A DNA stretch of 41,820 nt from a bacterium (lineage in GTDB: Bacteria > Elusimicrobiota > Elusimicrobia > UBA1565 > UBA9628): contig JAJZQS010000010.1 in assembly GCA_021806745.1 (NCBI GenBank), positions 1-41,820 of the forward strand. The letters are read 5' to 3'. Made by a program: the position numbers and the translations under genes. How positions within the stretch are numbered: the first letter of the stretch is position 1; the number at the start of each line of letters is the position of its first letter. The notes beneath the pieces were generated by a model. It saw only the letters and a program-made list of their open reading frames with translations, was not told where the DNA came from and made no database searches. Positions 1 through 8,337 of this stretch are shown one piece after another.

Positions 1-123
1 GTCCAACGGCAGAATCGCCACGCGTACCTTGGCCGGCGGGAGCACCGTCACGCCTTGCTTGCGCCAAGGCGCGCATCCCGTCAGAAGGACGAAGGCGAAC
101 AGATGAGGGAGAAGGCGCGGCAT
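1..123 (-). CDS. Lipoprotein, N-terminal part (truncated by window edge)
   Basis: Reverse-strand reading from CAT at 121-123 gives MPRLLPHLFAFVLLTGCAPWRKQGVTVLPPAKVRVAILPLD...: signal peptide plus LTGC lipobox, open to the window edge. Confidence 0.6.
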   Translation of the reverse strand, partial: MPRLLPHLFAFVLLTGCAPWRKQGVTVLPPAKVRVAILPLD

Positions 124-137
124 CGGGTCCAAAGGCC

Positions 138-323
138 TCAGAAGGTGACGACCTTATCGCTCTCCCGCACGATGTCGTACATGTCCTTCATCGTCGAGAT
201 CGGACACATCTGCGAAGCTTCCTGCTCCCGCGCCTTGATGCAGGTGCCGCAGGCGTAGATATTCCCGCCGGATTTGAGAAATTTCTCCGCGTCATTCGGC
301 GATATGATGATTCCCAGCTTCAT
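138..323 (-). CDS. DsrE-like family protein, short (61 aa)
   Basis: MKLGIIISPNDAEKFLKSGGNIYACGTCIKAREQEASQMCPISTMKDMYDIVRESDKVVTF; GGxIxACGTC and CPISTMKDxYxIVxESDKVVTF resemble the DsrE-family C-terminus. Purine-rich SD (GAGGAG) upstream of ATG at 323. Confidence 0.75.
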   Translation of the reverse strand: MKLGIIISPNDAEKFLKSGGNIYACGTCIKAREQEASQMCPISTMKDMYDIVRESDKVVTF

Positions 324-372
324 GCGGTCTCCTCGAAATGAGGTCGGCGACGATCCCAATGTATCGTACCAT

Positions 373-412
373 ACCGATCGTGTCGGTTACCGTTTATTGG
401 TTTTGAAACGGT
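373..412. promoter_or_regulatory. Two inverted repeats upstream of the efflux-operon promoter
   Basis: ACCGA-N5-TCGGT (373-387) and ACCGTTT-N10-AAACGGT (389-412), directly upstream of the -35 box at 415. Confidence 0.55.
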
Positions 413-414
413 CA

Positions 415-443
415 TTGACAAATTTCGGCGCTCGGCCTATAAT
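415..443 (+). promoter_or_regulatory. Consensus sigma70-type promoter TTGACA-N17-TATAAT
   Basis: TTGACA 415-420, 17 nt spacer, TATAAT 438-443; ATG follows after 6 nt at 450. Confidence 0.85.
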
Positions 444-449
444 CCCCGC

Positions 450-848
450 ATGACGTCGCGGCGCGCGTTGGGCGGGTTTTTTGCGGTCGTTTTCGGCGCG
501 GCGGGCTTGTGTCGCTTCGCGTGCGCGGAGTCCTTCGCCGCGCCAAGCGCCGTCGCGCCTTGCTGCGGAGGCGGCGTCGCAGCCTCGCGCCGCTGCCACC
601 CGTCTTCCCGCCGCGCTCCGTGCTGCGCGCGCGGCGTCGCCGACGCGCAGGCGCTGCCGCCCTCTCTGCCGGCTCGCCCGGCTTTCCGCGGCGCGCTCGT
701 CGCCGTCGTCTTCGCGCGGCCGCTCGCCGTCCCCGCGCCCGCCGCCGTCGCTTCGCTTCAGTCCTCCCGCGCGCCGCCGGGCGCCGGTCTGCCTCGTCCC
801 GCGCGCGATCCGCGCTCTCCCCGCCCGCCGCCCTCCCGGGCGGCCTGA
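450..848 (+). CDS. Small Cys-rich secreted hypothetical protein (metal-efflux-associated)
   Basis: ATG 6 nt after a consensus promoter; signal-peptide-like N-terminus MTSRRALGGFFAVVFGAAGLCRFACAES, then CC...C..CC and a Pro-rich C-terminus; precedes the efflux operon. Confidence 0.5.
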   Translation: MTSRRALGGFFAVVFGAAGLCRFACAESFAAPSAVAPCCGGGVAASRRCHPSSRRAPCCARGVADAQALPPSLPARPAFRGALVAVVFARPLAVPAPAAVASLQSSRAPPGAGLPRPARDPRSPRPPPSRAA

Positions 849-957
849 GACTCGGCCTGCTGCCGAGCCCTCGCCGTCGCCGACCCGCCTAGGCGCGCTT
901 TCGTGCGCCGCCGTGGAGGAGCAGCTTCATTAAAGACGCCGCATCCTGGAGACAACA

Positions 958-1352
958 TGAAACTCATCGCCGCCGTCCTCGCCGTTGCCGTCGCCGGAAT
1001 CATGACTTCCGCCGCATGGTCGCATGAAGGAACCGACGCCGAACACGGCGCCGGAGGCATGGAGATGACGGTCAAAGGGGAGCTCGTGGACCTGGCCTGC
1101 TACATGCCGCACCAAGGCCGCGGAAAGAAGCACGCCGAGTGCGCGCGCATGTGCATCAAGAACGGCGCCCCTCTCGGCTTGCTTGCCGCCGACGGAAAGA
1201 CCTATCTGCTCATCGAGGACCATTCCTCGGCGAAGGCGCGCAAGCCCTACCTCCGCGCCCGGGAACTCGTCGCCGAGACCGTGACCATCCACGGCGACAT
1301 GTATGAGCGCGGCGGCCTTCCCGCCATCGCCGTTGAGAGCGTGACCCAATAG
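958..1352 (+). CDS. Secreted Cys/His-containing hypothetical protein (VKGELVDLACYMPHQ..C..MC)
   Basis: ATG at 958 after a GGAGA SD; signal peptide; VDLACYMPHQGRGKKHAECARMCIKNGAPLGLL. Confidence 0.75.
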
Positions 1353-1354
1353 CC

Positions 1355-1783
1355 ATGAAGCCCTACCTCTTGCATCCGGCGGCCGTTCATTTCCCGCTGG
1401 CCCTGCTGATCACGGGCCTGGGGTTGTGCGCCGTCGACGCCCGGAGCAAGAGGCCGCCGTGGACGGCCGACGCCGCTTCCTGGCTGTTGTGGCTGGGGAC
1501 GGCGTCGGCCTGGGCGGCGGCGGGCCTGGGGCTGCTCGCGGCCCGCACCGCGCCGCACGCGCCGCCCGCCTGGGAGACGCTGGCCGATCACCGCACGCTC
1601 GGCCTGTGGACCGCGGCGATGTTCACGCTGCTGTCGGCGTGGCGGTTCTTCCGGCCGTCGTGGGCGCCGCGGCTTTTCTTGACGGCGTGGATCGCCGCCT
1701 CGGCCGTGCTCGTCTCGGCGGCGAGGCTGGGCGGCGAACTCGTCTTCGCCTACAACATGGCAACGGCGGCGAACGAACCATGA
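1355..1783 (+). CDS. DUF2231-like membrane protein
   Basis: MKPYLLHPAAVHFPLALLITGLGL... 142 aa with several TM segments; HPAAVHFP N-terminus typical of DUF2231. Confidence 0.75.
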   Translation: MKPYLLHPAAVHFPLALLITGLGLCAVDARSKRPPWTADAASWLLWLGTASAWAAAGLGLLAARTAPHAPPAWETLADHRTLGLWTAAMFTLLSAWRFFRPSWAPRLFLTAWIAASAVLVSAARLGGELVFAYNMATAANEP

Positions 1784-3045
1784 AAATCGACATGCTGGCG
1801 CTCGCGGCGATTCTCGTTGGTTCCATCGGGCGCGCGCAGACCGCCCCGGCGGCATCCTCCGCGACGCTGGCGCTGTCGCAGGCGCTGGAGGCGGCGCGCC
1901 GCGACAATCCGGAATTGAAGGCGGCGCGCGGCGAATGGGAGGCGGCCGAGCAGGCGCCGCAGCAGGCCTCGGCGCTGGAGGACCCCACGGTCTCATTGAT
2001 GGGGATGATCGCCCCGTTTCAGAGTTGGCCCTCCAACGGGCAGATCGGCGTTTCCCAGAGCGTTCCGTTTCCCGGAGTGCTGTCGCTGCGAGGGAGGGCC
2101 GCGGGCCTGGACGCGGAGATGGCGAGGCAGGCCTATCGCGCCAAGACGCTGTCGGTCCTGGCCGAGACGGTCGACGCCTACTACGAGCTCTATTTTCTCC
2201 TGCGGACTCGGGCGATATTGAAGGAGCAGACGAGCGTGCTGGAGCGCGCCGCGCGCGTGGCCGAAAAGAAGTATGCCGTCGGCCGCGAGCCCCAGGCCAG
2301 GGTCTTTCGCGCGCAGGTCGAATTGGCCGGTCTGGCCACCGACTTGGTGACGAGCGAGCAGCGGATCGCCAGCGCGCGCGCCCGGCTCAACGCCCTTCTC
2401 GACCGCCCGCCGCGATCGCCGCTGGGCGAGCCGCTCGGCCCGCCCGTGCCGGCGTCGGGCTGGGATGTCGGGTCCTTGAGCGCGGCGGCGCTGGCGTCGC
2501 GTCCGGAACTGCTCGCGCTGAGAGCTCTTGAAGGACGGCGCGGCGTGGAGCGAAGCCTCGCGCTGCGCAAGTATTTTCCCGATTTCACGATCGGCTATCA
2601 GTACATGGGGCCCGGGATGTCCTACACGGGGCGCGCCGCCGGCGCCGGGCAACTCGGCTTGAGCCTGCCGCTCTGGCTGGGAAAGAACGGGGCTGCGGTG
2701 CGCGAGGCGGACTCGCGGCGGGACGCCTCGCGCATGAGCGTCGAGGATTTGAGCAACCGGACGCGCTTTCAAGTGGAGGACCTCGTCGTCAAGCTCGAGA
2801 CGGAGGCGCGCCTGTCCAAGCTTTACGACGACACCGTCTTGCCTCAGGCGCAGGCGGCCTTGGAGTCCACGCAAAGCGCCTACGAGAGCGACGCCGCGGG
2901 TTTCTTGGACTTGCTGGACGCGGAGCGCGAGCTTCTTCGCTTCGAGTTGGAGCACGAGCGTCACCTCGTCGACTACGCCGAGGACTTGGCAGAGCTCGAG
3001 AGAATCGTCGGCGGGACTTTGCCGCCTCCGGGAGAAAAAAAATGA
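1780..3045 (+). CDS. TolC-family outer membrane efflux protein
   Basis: ATG at 1780 overlaps the previous stop; LSQALEAARRDNPELKAARGEWEAAE and later coiled-coil repeats typical of OEP/TolC; adjacent to RND genes. Confidence 0.9.
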   Translation: MKIDMLALAAILVGSIGRAQTAPAASSATLALSQALEAARRDNPELKAARGEWEAAEQAPQQASALEDPTVSLMGMIAPFQSWPSNGQIGVSQSVPFPGVLSLRGRAAGLDAEMARQAYRAKTLSVLAETVDAYYELYFLLRTRAILKEQTSVLERAARVAEKKYAVGREPQARVFRAQVELAGLATDLVTSEQRIASARARLNALLDRPPRSPLGEPLGPPVPASGWDVGSLSAAALASRPELLALRALEGRRGVERSLALRKYFPDFTIGYQYMGPGMSYTGRAAGAGQLGLSLPLWLGKNGAAVREADSRRDASRMSVEDLSNRTRFQVEDLVVKLETEARLSKLYDDTVLPQAQAALESTQSAYESDAAGFLDLLDAERELLRFELEHERHLVDYAEDLAELERIVGGTLPPPGEKK

Positions 3046-4097
3046 AAATGACCCTGGTCGTCGCCGTCGCGCTCGCCGCTCTTGCCGCCTGCGGGCGCTC
3101 CGACGGCCGGATTTCGGACGGCAAGCCCGGGCGAAAGATATTGTTCTATCGCTCCCCCATGGACCCCGGTCAGACCTCGCCCGTGCCGGCCAAGGACTCG
3201 ATGGGGATGGACTTCGTTCCCGTCTACGCCGACGAAAAAACCTCGGCCGACGCGGAACCCGGAAGCTTTCGCGTGGGAGAGGGGCGCCTCCAGCTCATCG
3301 GCGTGACCGGCGAGCCGGCGCGCTCGGCCGACCTGATCCGCTCCATCCGCGCCGTCGGGCGCATCGCCTACGATCCGGAACTCTATCGCACCCAAGAAGA
3401 GTACATCGCCGCCCTCGCCGCGGCGCGCCAGGCCGAAGGCAGCAGCTTGGCCCAAACCTCCCCGCGCGCCCGGTCGCTGCTTGCGTCCAGCCGCCTGCGC
3501 CTGCGCCTGCAGGGGCTGACCGACGCGCAGATCGACGCCTTGGGCGTGATCGGTAAACCCGACATGGGACTGCTGTTGTCTTCCGGCAAGGGCGGGATCT
3601 TGTGGCTCTACGCCGAGATCTACGAGTCCGACCTTCCGCTGGTTCGGGTTGGGCAGGCCGTGGAGGCGACGACGCGGTCGCTGCCCGGAGAGGCGTTTCG
3701 CGGCGTCATCGCCTCGATCGACCCAGTCTTGAACCCCAAGACGCGCACGGCGCGCGCGCGCATACGCGTGACCGATCCCCGGGGACTTTTGCGCCCCGAC
3801 ATGTATCTCGACGCCGACATCCGCGTCGATTTGGGCCGGCGCCTGACCGTCCCCCGCGACGCGGTGGTCGACACGGGAACGCGGCAGGTCGTCTTCATCC
3901 TGCGCGGCGGCGGCGTCGTCGTGGCGCGGCCGGTGCGCCTGGGCGAGAGCTCCGACGATCGCGTGGAGGTCGCCTCGGGCCTGTCGGAAGGCGACGAGGT
4001 CGTGACCAGCGGGAACTTCCTCATCGACTCGGAGTCCAACTTGAAGGCGGCCCTGGCCGGCATGGGCATGGATCGGGACGCGGGAGTCAAGCCGTGA
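3042..4097 (+). CDS. cusB: Efflux RND periplasmic adaptor (CusB/CzcB-like) with heavy-metal-binding segment
   Basis: Lipoprotein-like N-terminus; FYRSPMDPGQTSPVPAKDSMGMDFVPVY heavy-metal-binding motif; membrane-fusion-protein core. Confidence 0.92.
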   Translation: MKMTLVVAVALAALAACGRSDGRISDGKPGRKILFYRSPMDPGQTSPVPAKDSMGMDFVPVYADEKTSADAEPGSFRVGEGRLQLIGVTGEPARSADLIRSIRAVGRIAYDPELYRTQEEYIAALAAARQAEGSSLAQTSPRARSLLASSRLRLRLQGLTDAQIDALGVIGKPDMGLLLSSGKGGILWLYAEIYESDLPLVRVGQAVEATTRSLPGEAFRGVIASIDPVLNPKTRTARARIRVTDPRGLLRPDMYLDADIRVDLGRRLTVPRDAVVDTGTRQVVFILRGGGVVVARPVRLGESSDDRVEVASGLSEGDEVVTSGNFLIDSESNLKAALAGMGMDRDAGVKP

Positions 4098-7000
4098 TCG
4101 AACGGCTCATCGCTTGGTGCGCGAAGAACCGCTTTTTCGTTTTCCTGGGGCTTGTCTTCGCCGTCGCCTGGGGGATGTTCGCGCTCAAGAACATTCCGCT
4201 CGACGCCATCCCCGATCTGTCGGACGTGCAGGTCATCGTGTTCACGGATTGGCCGGGACGCTCCCCGGGCCTCGTGGAAGACCAGGTCACCTATCCGATC
4301 GTGAGCGCGATGATCGCCGCTCCCAAGGTCCAGACCGTGCGCGGCTACTCTTTCTTCGGGTCGTCGTTCGTCTACATCGTCTTCAAGGACGGCGCGGACA
4401 TGTACTGGGCGCGCTCGCGCACGCTCGAGTATCTGTCCGGCATCGAGGGCCGCCTGCCGGCGGGCACTCATCCCGCGCTCGGGCCCGACGCCACCGGGGT
4501 GGGCTGGGGCTTCGAGTACGCGCTGGTCGACAAGACCGGCCGCCACAGCCTTGCCGACCTGCGTTCGTTCCAGGATTGGTCCCTGCGCTATTGGTTGGAA
4601 TCGGTCCCGGGCGTGGCCGAGGTGGCCTCGATCGGCGGCTTCGTCAAGCAGTACCAAGTGGAGGTCAATCCTGACGCCTTGCTGGCCTACGACATCCCCT
4701 TTCACGCCGTCGTCGCGGCGCTGAGGCGCTCCAACAACGACGTGGGCGGCGGAGTCCTGGAAATGAGCGAACACGAGTACATGGTGCGCGGCCGCGGCTA
4801 CATCAAGAGCCTCGCCGACGTCGAGGACGTCCCCGTGGGTCTGGACGCGCACGGCGTGCCGGTGCTGATCAAGAATGTCGCGCGCGTACATTTCGGGCCC
4901 GACATGCGCCGTGGCGCGGCCGAACTCGACGGCGAGGGGGAGACGGCGGGCGGCATCGTGGTCGTGCGCTACGGCGAGAACGCGCTGAAGGTGCTGGACG
5001 CCGTCAAGAAGAAGATCGCCCAGACGAAGGCGGGTTTCCCGGCGGGCGTGGAGCTGGTCCCCACTTACGACCGCACCGACCTCATCGAGCGCTCCATCGA
5101 CACGCTCAAGCACAAGCTCGCCGAGGAGCTGCTGATCGTCAGCCTCGTCATCGTCGTTTTTTTGTGGCATTTTCGCAGCGCGCTGGTGCCGATACTTTCC
5201 TTGCCGATCGCGGCGCTGCTGGCGTTCATCCCGATGTACTACATGGGCTTGAGCGCCAACATCATGTCGCTTGGGGGCATCGCCATCGCCATAGGCGCCA
5301 TGGTCGACGCCGCCGTCATCATGGTCGAAAACGCGCACAAGCGGCTGGAGGAGTGGGAGGCGGGCGGCAAAAATGAGCCGGTGGACGGCGTTCTCCTGCG
5401 CGCGACGCAGGAGGTGGGCAGACCGCTGTTTTTCTCCCTGCTCGTCATCGCGGTCAGCTTCATGCCGGTGTTCACGCTGGAGGCCCAGGAAGGCCGATTG
5501 TTCAAGCCCCTGGCCTTCACGAAGAATTTCTCGATGCTGTTTGCCGCCGTCGTCGCGGTGACCCTGGTCCCGGTGCTCATGCAGATCCTCCTGCGGCCGG
5601 CGCGCGAACTGCGCTTGAAGTCTCCGGCGCTCTCGCGGCTGGTCAATTTCTTCTGGGCCGGGAGGATTTTTCGCGAGGAAGAGCATCCGGTCAGCCGCGC
5701 GCTGTTCAAGGTCTACGAACCGGTCTTGCGTTGGGTCCTGGACCGCCGCTTCTGGGCGATCGCGGCCAGCGCGGCGTTGGTTTTGTTGACGATCCCGATC
5801 TACTCCCGGCTGGGCTCGGAGTTCATGCCCCCGCTCAACGAGGGCGACATCCTCTACATGCCCAGCACCTTGCCCGGCATCGCCATCGAGCCGGCCAAGC
5901 GCTGGCTGCAGGCGCAGGATCGAATCCTCAAGAGCTTCCCGGAAGTCGAGCACGTCTTCGGCAAGATCGGCCGGGCGAGCACGCCCACCGATCCGGCGCC
6001 GCTGGAGATGGTCGAGACGATCGTCAAGCTCAAGCCCCAAGATCAGTGGCCGCCCGTGGCGCGCGAGCGCCGCCTGCTGGGGCTTCATTGGACCACGCGT
6101 CGGCCGCGCACCTGGGATGAACTCGTCTCCGCGATGGACCATGCGCTCCAGCTCCCGGGAACGACCAACGCCTGGACCATGCCCATCAAGACCCGCATCG
6201 ACATGCTGAGCACGGGCATCCGCACGCCGGTGGGCATCAAGGTCTTCGGGCCGGATTTGAGCGTCATCGAGCGCCTGGGAAAAGAGATCGAGGGCGTCGT
6301 GGCGAAAATCCCCGGCGCGCGCAGCGTCTACGCCGAGCGTGTGACCGGCGGTTATTACCTGGATTTCACCGTCCGGCGCCGCGAGGCGGCGCGCTACGGG
6401 CTGACCGTCGGCGACGTGGAGGACGTCGTCGAGACGGCCATCGGCGGCATGAACGTCACGACGACCGTCGAAGGCCGCGAGCGTTATCCGGTCAACGTGC
6501 GCTACCCGCGCGGGCTGCGCGACGACGTCCAGCGCCTTAAGCGCGTGCTTGTGCCCACGCCTTCCGGCGCCCAGGTGCCCATCGTGCAGCTCGCGGACAT
6601 CCGCGTCGTCGCCGGACCGCCGTCGATCAAGGACGAGGAGGGAATGCTGACGGGCTGGGTCTACGTGGACTTGGATCCCGGCCGCGGCGTCGGCGGCTTC
6701 GTGGAGCAGGCGCGGGCGCGCGTGGCGCGGGAGGTGGCGCTGCCTCCGGGCTATGCCTTGGAATGGAGCGGACAATTCGAGTACATGCAGCGCGCCAAAA
6801 AGCGCCTGCAAATCGTCGTCCCGTTGACCGTGCTCGTCATTTTCGTGCTTCTTTTCGTCAATACCGGCTCGTGGATCAAGACCGGGATCGTGTTTTTGGC
6901 CGTGCCGTTCTCTCTGGTGGGCGCCGTGTGGCTGCTGTGGATTCTGGGCTACAACATGTCGGTGGCCGTTTGGGTCGGCCTCATCGCGCTGGCCGGCGTC

Positions 7001-7351
7001 GACGCGGAAACGGGCGTCATCATGTTGCTCTACTTGGACATGGCCTACGCCGAGCGCGCCGCCGCCGGGCGCATGCGCACGCTCGAAGACCTCGAGGAGG
7101 CGGTGATGCACGGCGCGGTCAAGCGCATCCGGCCCAAGATGATGACGGTGCTCTGCCTGTTCATGGGCCTGTTGCCGATCATGTGGGCGTCCCCGGCCTC
7201 GGCCGGAGCCGACGTGATGAAGCGCATCGCGGCACCCATGGTCGGCGGCATCGTGACCTCCTTCATCCTCGAGCTTCTGATCTACCCCGCGATCTTCACG
7301 GTTTGGAAGTGGCGCGGCGAGATGCGCGGCGGCCGGGTCGGGGGTTCCTGA
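4094..7351 (+). CDS. cusA: Heavy-metal efflux RND transporter (CusA/CzcA family)
   Basis: GTG start overlaps the cusB stop (GTGA); IPLDAIPDLSDVQVIVFTDWPGRSPGLVEDQVTYPI; GVDAETGVIMLLYLD; 1085 aa. Confidence 0.96.
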   Translation: MIERLIAWCAKNRFFVFLGLVFAVAWGMFALKNIPLDAIPDLSDVQVIVFTDWPGRSPGLVEDQVTYPIVSAMIAAPKVQTVRGYSFFGSSFVYIVFKDGADMYWARSRTLEYLSGIEGRLPAGTHPALGPDATGVGWGFEYALVDKTGRHSLADLRSFQDWSLRYWLESVPGVAEVASIGGFVKQYQVEVNPDALLAYDIPFHAVVAALRRSNNDVGGGVLEMSEHEYMVRGRGYIKSLADVEDVPVGLDAHGVPVLIKNVARVHFGPDMRRGAAELDGEGETAGGIVVVRYGENALKVLDAVKKKIAQTKAGFPAGVELVPTYDRTDLIERSIDTLKHKLAEELLIVSLVIVVFLWHFRSALVPILSLPIAALLAFIPMYYMGLSANIMSLGGIAIAIGAMVDAAVIMVENAHKRLEEWEAGGKNEPVDGVLLRATQEVGRPLFFSLLVIAVSFMPVFTLEAQEGRLFKPLAFTKNFSMLFAAVVAVTLVPVLMQILLRPARELRLKSPALSRLVNFFWAGRIFREEEHPVSRALFKVYEPVLRWVLDRRFWAIAASAALVLLTIPIYSRLGSEFMPPLNEGDILYMPSTLPGIAIEPAKRWLQAQDRILKSFPEVEHVFGKIGRASTPTDPAPLEMVETIVKLKPQDQWPPVARERRLLGLHWTTRRPRTWDELVSAMDHALQLPGTTNAWTMPIKTRIDMLSTGIRTPVGIKVFGPDLSVIERLGKEIEGVVAKIPGARSVYAERVTGGYYLDFTVRRREAARYGLTVGDVEDVVETAIGGMNVTTTVEGRERYPVNVRYPRGLRDDVQRLKRVLVPTPSGAQVPIVQLADIRVVAGPPSIKDEEGMLTGWVYVDLDPGRGVGGFVEQARARVAREVALPPGYALEWSGQFEYMQRAKKRLQIVVPLTVLVIFVLLFVNTGSWIKTGIVFLAVPFSLVGAVWLLWILGYNMSVAVWVGLIALAGVDAETGVIMLLYLDMAYAERAAAGRMRTLEDLEEAVMHGAVKRIRPKMMTVLCLFMGLLPIMWASPASAGADVMKRIAAPMVGGIVTSFILELLIYPAIFTVWKWRGEMRGGRVGGS

Positions 7352-7382
7352 AACATCCGCGCGCAATTCCTACAATGGGCGC

Positions 7383-7922
7383 ATGCATAACTTCCAGGAA
7401 GTGCGCTCCGAAGCCGACATCCCCGAGCGCTACAGAGACACGCCCGTCGGCGAACTGTTGCGCTACCATGACCTCGGCGCGCCGCGCGACCGCCGCGCCG
7501 ACAAGCCGAGGCTTCTCATCGGCATGTGCATGGACAGCCGCAAGCACCTGCGCATCCCCGACAACTTCGCCTTCATCCTGCGCACCGGAGGGGCGAACCT
7601 GCGCCTGGCCGAGTTTCGCGTCTCCTACGCGATCGCCGTGGGCGGCGTGCGCGCGATCGCGCTGATGGGCCACACGAACTGCGGCATGTCGGGCCTGATC
7701 AACCGCCGCGCGGCGTTCGTGGACGGGCTTGTCGAGGTGGGGTGGTCGCGCGCGGCGGCCGAGGAGCATTTCGACCGCCTCGCGTCCGAGCACGAGATCG
7801 GCCCCGAGGGGGATTTCATCCGCGCCGAGGCCCGGCGTCTGCGCGCGCTGTATCCGAAAGTGCTGGTCGCGCCCATGCTCTACCGCGTCGAAGACGACAC
7901 CGTCGCCCTGCTCAAGGAGTAG
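7383..7922 (+). CDS. Beta-type carbonic anhydrase family protein
   Basis: CMDSR and GHTNCG motifs supply Cys-x-Asp-x-Arg and HxxC zinc ligands; 179 aa; TACAAT 6 nt before ATG. Confidence 0.85.
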   Translation: MHNFQEVRSEADIPERYRDTPVGELLRYHDLGAPRDRRADKPRLLIGMCMDSRKHLRIPDNFAFILRTGGANLRLAEFRVSYAIAVGGVRAIALMGHTNCGMSGLINRRAAFVDGLVEVGWSRAAAEEHFDRLASEHEIGPEGDFIRAEARRLRALYPKVLVAPMLYRVEDDTVALLKE

Positions 7923-7934
7923 CGGCCGCGGCGG

Positions 7935-8294
7935 CTATCGGCCCAAGAGCCGATTCCAGGCGGCGCGCAGCGAGTCGCCCAGGCCTTCGAGCATGGAGCC
8001 GAGCTTGCGTCGGTCCCCGGCGGTGGAGTCCGCCAGGCGCGACAAGGACCGGCTTGCGTCGTCGGCGGCGGCGCGAAAATCGTCGCCGTGCAGATTCAAA
8101 CCCGGGCCCGAGTTCTTGCGTGCGGGTTCCCGTTTTTTGGGCGCGAGCTTCTTGCCGAGAGCGGAAAGTTCGGCGCGCAGTCCGTGGGAAGACGGTTTTT
8201 TCTTGTGCGCTTTCTTCGAGCGCGCCGCGGCCGGCGAAGCGGCGCAGAGCAGCACGCCCAGCAGCAAGGTGAACGCGGGCGCAAGCGCCTTCAT
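7935..8294 (-). CDS. Secreted basic hypothetical protein (119 aa)
   Basis: Signal peptide MKALAPAFTLLLGVLLCAASPAAA; ATG at 8294 preceded by TAAGCT at 6 nt. Confidence 0.6.
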   Translation of the reverse strand: MKALAPAFTLLLGVLLCAASPAAARSKKAHKKKPSSHGLRAELSALGKKLAPKKREPARKNSGPGLNLHGDDFRAAADDASRSLSRLADSTAGDRRKLGSMLEGLGDSLRAAWNRLLGR

Positions 8295-8337
8295 GAAGAC
8301 AGCTTAGACTTTTCCCGCCGCGAATGCGAGGGAGGCT

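Noticed and set aside
481-933. Alternative + frame ORFs (481-933, 509-892) overlapping 450-848
   Set aside because: Arg/Ala/Pro low complexity without signal peptide; the 450 frame fits the promoter and signal-peptide evidence better.
3620-7366. 1248-codon open frame antisense to cusA
   Set aside because: Mirror ORF expected in GC-rich coding sequence; the product is low-complexity, His/Asp/Arg-rich with no recognisable domain; the sense frame is an unmistakable RND pump.
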